Shown piece after piece: positions 62,560-64,000 of a stretch of DNA of 64,000 bases. Below the pieces are notes generated by a model. The model was given only the letters and a program-made list of their open reading frames with translations. It made no database searches and had not been told where the DNA came from. Source of the DNA: Candidatus Poribacteria bacterium (GTDB lineage Bacteria > Poribacteria > WGA-4E > GCA-2687025); the NCBI GenBank assembly GCA_018644665.1, contig JABGQA010000110.1, positions 118,396 to 182,395 on the forward strand. Direction: 5' to 3'. Position 1 is the first letter of the stretch. The number at the start of each line of letters is the position of its first letter. The position numbers and the translations under genes were made by a program.

Positions 62560-64000
62560 CTATTTGCGAATCACCATCCGGCGCGCCTTGCGGTGTGCCC
62601 GTGAGCGTAACTCGTAGATGTAGACTCCACTCGCGGCTGGCTCTCCGCTATCGTTGGCGCCGTCCCAATATGCCGCCTGCTCGCGATCCCTGTACGTCCC
62701 CACAGCCCGATAGCCTAGATCGATGCGGCGGACGCGACGTCCGCGTGCGTCGTAGATCGTTATCGCGACCTCACTCGCCTCTGACAGATCGAAGGGTATC
62801 CACGTGTCGGGATTGAACGGGTTCGGGTAGTTGGGAAGCAGAGCCGTCGCCTCGGGCCGCAGCATGCGGAGGATGTCTGCTAGAGCGGAGATGCCGTCTC
62901 GGAAGACCGCTGAGCCGTCGTCGGCGCGATGGGCATCCTCAATCCAATCCACAACCGCCTCGTAGGTCGGGCGGCTCACTGCCGGGGCACCGTTGCTCAC
63001 GCCATCTCTCGCGTAAGCGACCAGCGCCAGGTCCTGTAAATCGATGCGGTTGTCCGCGTTCAAGTCGGCGGCCTCGTGGCTGCTGGTGTCCTCGCCGTAA
63101 AGAGTCGCGGCGACCAGGACGTCCGCGATGGTAACGACGCCATCGGCGTTAAGATCTGCCGCCTGCGCTGCCCGAATCGGGATGCGTACGGTCAACTGCC
63201 ACGGCCCGCCGTTGTCCGCCGTGATGTCTGCGACGATCTCGATTTCGGATGCCGTCGTGTCGTCGGCAATGTCCACTACGAAGCCGTTGTTGTTGCGCGC
63301 CACACGGGCGGCCCATTCGGAATGAGTCACAACCCCCTCAATGACGGTGATGGATGGATCCGCGACGGCGATCGCCACCGTGACGTTGGTCGCGGTTTGC
63401 TGGCCTTCGTTTCTCATCCGAAGTCTCGGCAGCACTTGCTCGCCAGGGCTTGCCTGCCCGTCATGGTTGCCGTCGGGCGCCGGATCGTACGCCCAGGCGT
63501 TGCGGACGACCATGTTTGGGGGGCGGGCGACGACGGGTAAGGTCGCCGTGAAGTGCCAGGGGCCGCCGTTATCTGCCGTCACATCGACTGAAATGTCCAG
63601 GTCGCCCGGCCCGGCGGCGTCGGTCAGTGCCAGTACGAATCCGTTGTTGTTCCTCGCGACGCCTGCGGGCCATGTCGCATGGGCCACCACGCCCTCCGCT
63701 ACCGTGACGGCCGAGTCGCGTACCGTGATCGTGACTCGGACGTTCTCCGCGTCCTGCTGCCCGACGTTCTTCATGCGCACGCGTGGGAGGACCCGTTCGC
63801 CCGGATTGGCCTCGCCGTCCTTGTCCCCGCCGGGGGCCGGATCGTACGCCCAGGCGTTGCGCAAGACGAACTGCGTGGGAGTCGCCCCTATCGGGAGTGT
63901 GTATGTGAACTGCCAGGGCCCTCCGTTGTCCGCCGTGACAGTCGCGACGAAGGAAACGTCGTGGGGAGTCGCGGACTTGGCGACATCGAATACCAGACCG
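62560..64000 (-). CDS. large CARDB-like repeat, dockerin and FlgD-like surface protein, 5' partial
   Basis: The frame is open to the end of the window, so the N-terminus lies beyond it. Visible from its N-terminal side: repeats of about 110-115 residues, each with VTADNGGPWxFT, RNAWAYDPAPxG, ASPGEQVLPRLRMRNEGQQ and WAARVARNNNGFV, typical of CARDB-like adhesion domains. A dockerin-like module follows (AADLNADGVVTIADVLVAAT and AADLNADNRIDLQDLALVA). The last 95 residues are the FlgD/T9SS-like domain (LLPNYPNPFNPDTWIPFDL...ASGVYIYELRSRAHRKARRM). It is probably displayed on or released from the surface. The 62319-62559 gap next to it has no other gene. Confidence 0.85.
   Translation of the reverse strand, partial: GLVFDVAKSATPHDVSFVATVTADNGGPWQFTYTLPIGATPTQFVLRNAWAYDPAPGGDKDGEANPGERVLPRVRMKNVGQQDAENVRVTITVRDSAVTVAEGVVAHATWPAGVARNNNGFVLALTDAAGPGDLDISVDVTADNGGPWHFTATLPVVARPPNMVVRNAWAYDPAPDGNHDGQASPGEQVLPRLRMRNEGQQTATNVTVAIAVADPSITVIEGVVTHSEWAARVARNNNGFVVDIADDTTASEIEIVADITADNGGPWQLTVRIPIRAAQAADLNADGVVTIADVLVAATLYGEDTSSHEAADLNADNRIDLQDLALVAYARDGVSNGAPAVSRPTYEAVVDWIEDAHRADDGSAVFRDGISALADILRMLRPEATALLPNYPNPFNPDTWIPFDLSEASEVAITIYDARGRRVRRIDLGYRAVGTYRDREQAAYWDGANDSGEPAASGVYIYELRSRAHRKARRMVIRK

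Overview
The window looks like chromosomal DNA of a free-living Gram-negative bacterium with high GC content. The best guess is a Candidatus Poribacteria-like lineage. This is inferred from family content, not from a marker gene: secreted proteins end either in a FlgD/T9SS-like domain with the NYPNPFNPETWIPF signature or in a short VDPxGKLATTWGxLK tag, and the window also holds phytanoyl-CoA dioxygenase-like enzymes, sugar-acid oxidoreductases, Sde0182-like proteins and dockerin/CARDB-type modules. No rRNA, CRISPR array, insertion sequence or prophage is visible. Two tRNAs are present.

Layout. 1-2.5 kb: the 3' part of a Ski2/Mtr4-type RNA helicase and a small methyltransferase-like gene. 2.5-9.6 kb: a TonB-dependent receptor divergent from a giant 12-SLBB polysaccharide-export protein. 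9.7-15.4 kb: an amidase with an overlapping small subunit, an NAD epimerase, a zinc-ribbon kinase, and an ECF sigma factor fused to a membrane-anchored extracytoplasmic domain. 15.4-24.4 kb: alginate lyase, a LolA-like protein, a 242-bp tandem duplication, two tagged carbohydrate-binding-like proteins, an OYE oxidoreductase, an FAH hydrolase, a ParDE-like pair and a tagged LamG protein. 24.7-27.3 kb: a heptose kinase next to a flippase. 27.3-39 kb: a beta-helix protein, two tagged GATase/ThuA-like paralogues, PhyH, a kinase, an AcuI-like reductase, a beta-propeller protein with a FlgD-like C-terminus, a fifth type of tagged protein and a class C beta-lactamase-like hydrolase. 39.1-43.9 kb: a Rad52/ERF-like gene with a 33-residue basic protein, tRNA(CAU), tRNA-Val(CAC), creatininase-like, DUF2851 and NIF3-like genes. 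44.4-49.6 kb: a GT-C membrane protein, a second PhyH, aldo/keto reductase, RraA-like and Gfo/Idh/MocA genes.

50-62.3 kb is a same-strand pectin/arabinan-type degradation locus: a PL10 pectate lyase, two PL1-like pectate lyases, a GH127 beta-L-arabinofuranosidase-like enzyme and four proteins with the Sde0182 nucleoside-hydrolase-like (DUF1593) domain, one of them fused to the GH127. The last 1.4 kb is the 3' part of a large CARDB-dockerin-FlgD surface protein that runs off the window.

How the parts fit (inference): secreted lyases and glycosidases open uronate/arabinose-containing polysaccharides, the TonB receptor may import products, and the oxidoreductases, FAH hydrolase, RraA-like and Gfo/Idh/MocA enzymes may process sugar acids. 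The most unusual signals are (i) a C-terminal tag shared by six secreted proteins of at least three folds, (ii) a dispersed palindromic intergenic repeat with seven copies, one of which supplies the probable start codon of the TonB receptor gene, (iii) the sigma-factor fusion, and (iv) the GH127-Sde0182 fusion in a four-copy Sde0182 cluster.
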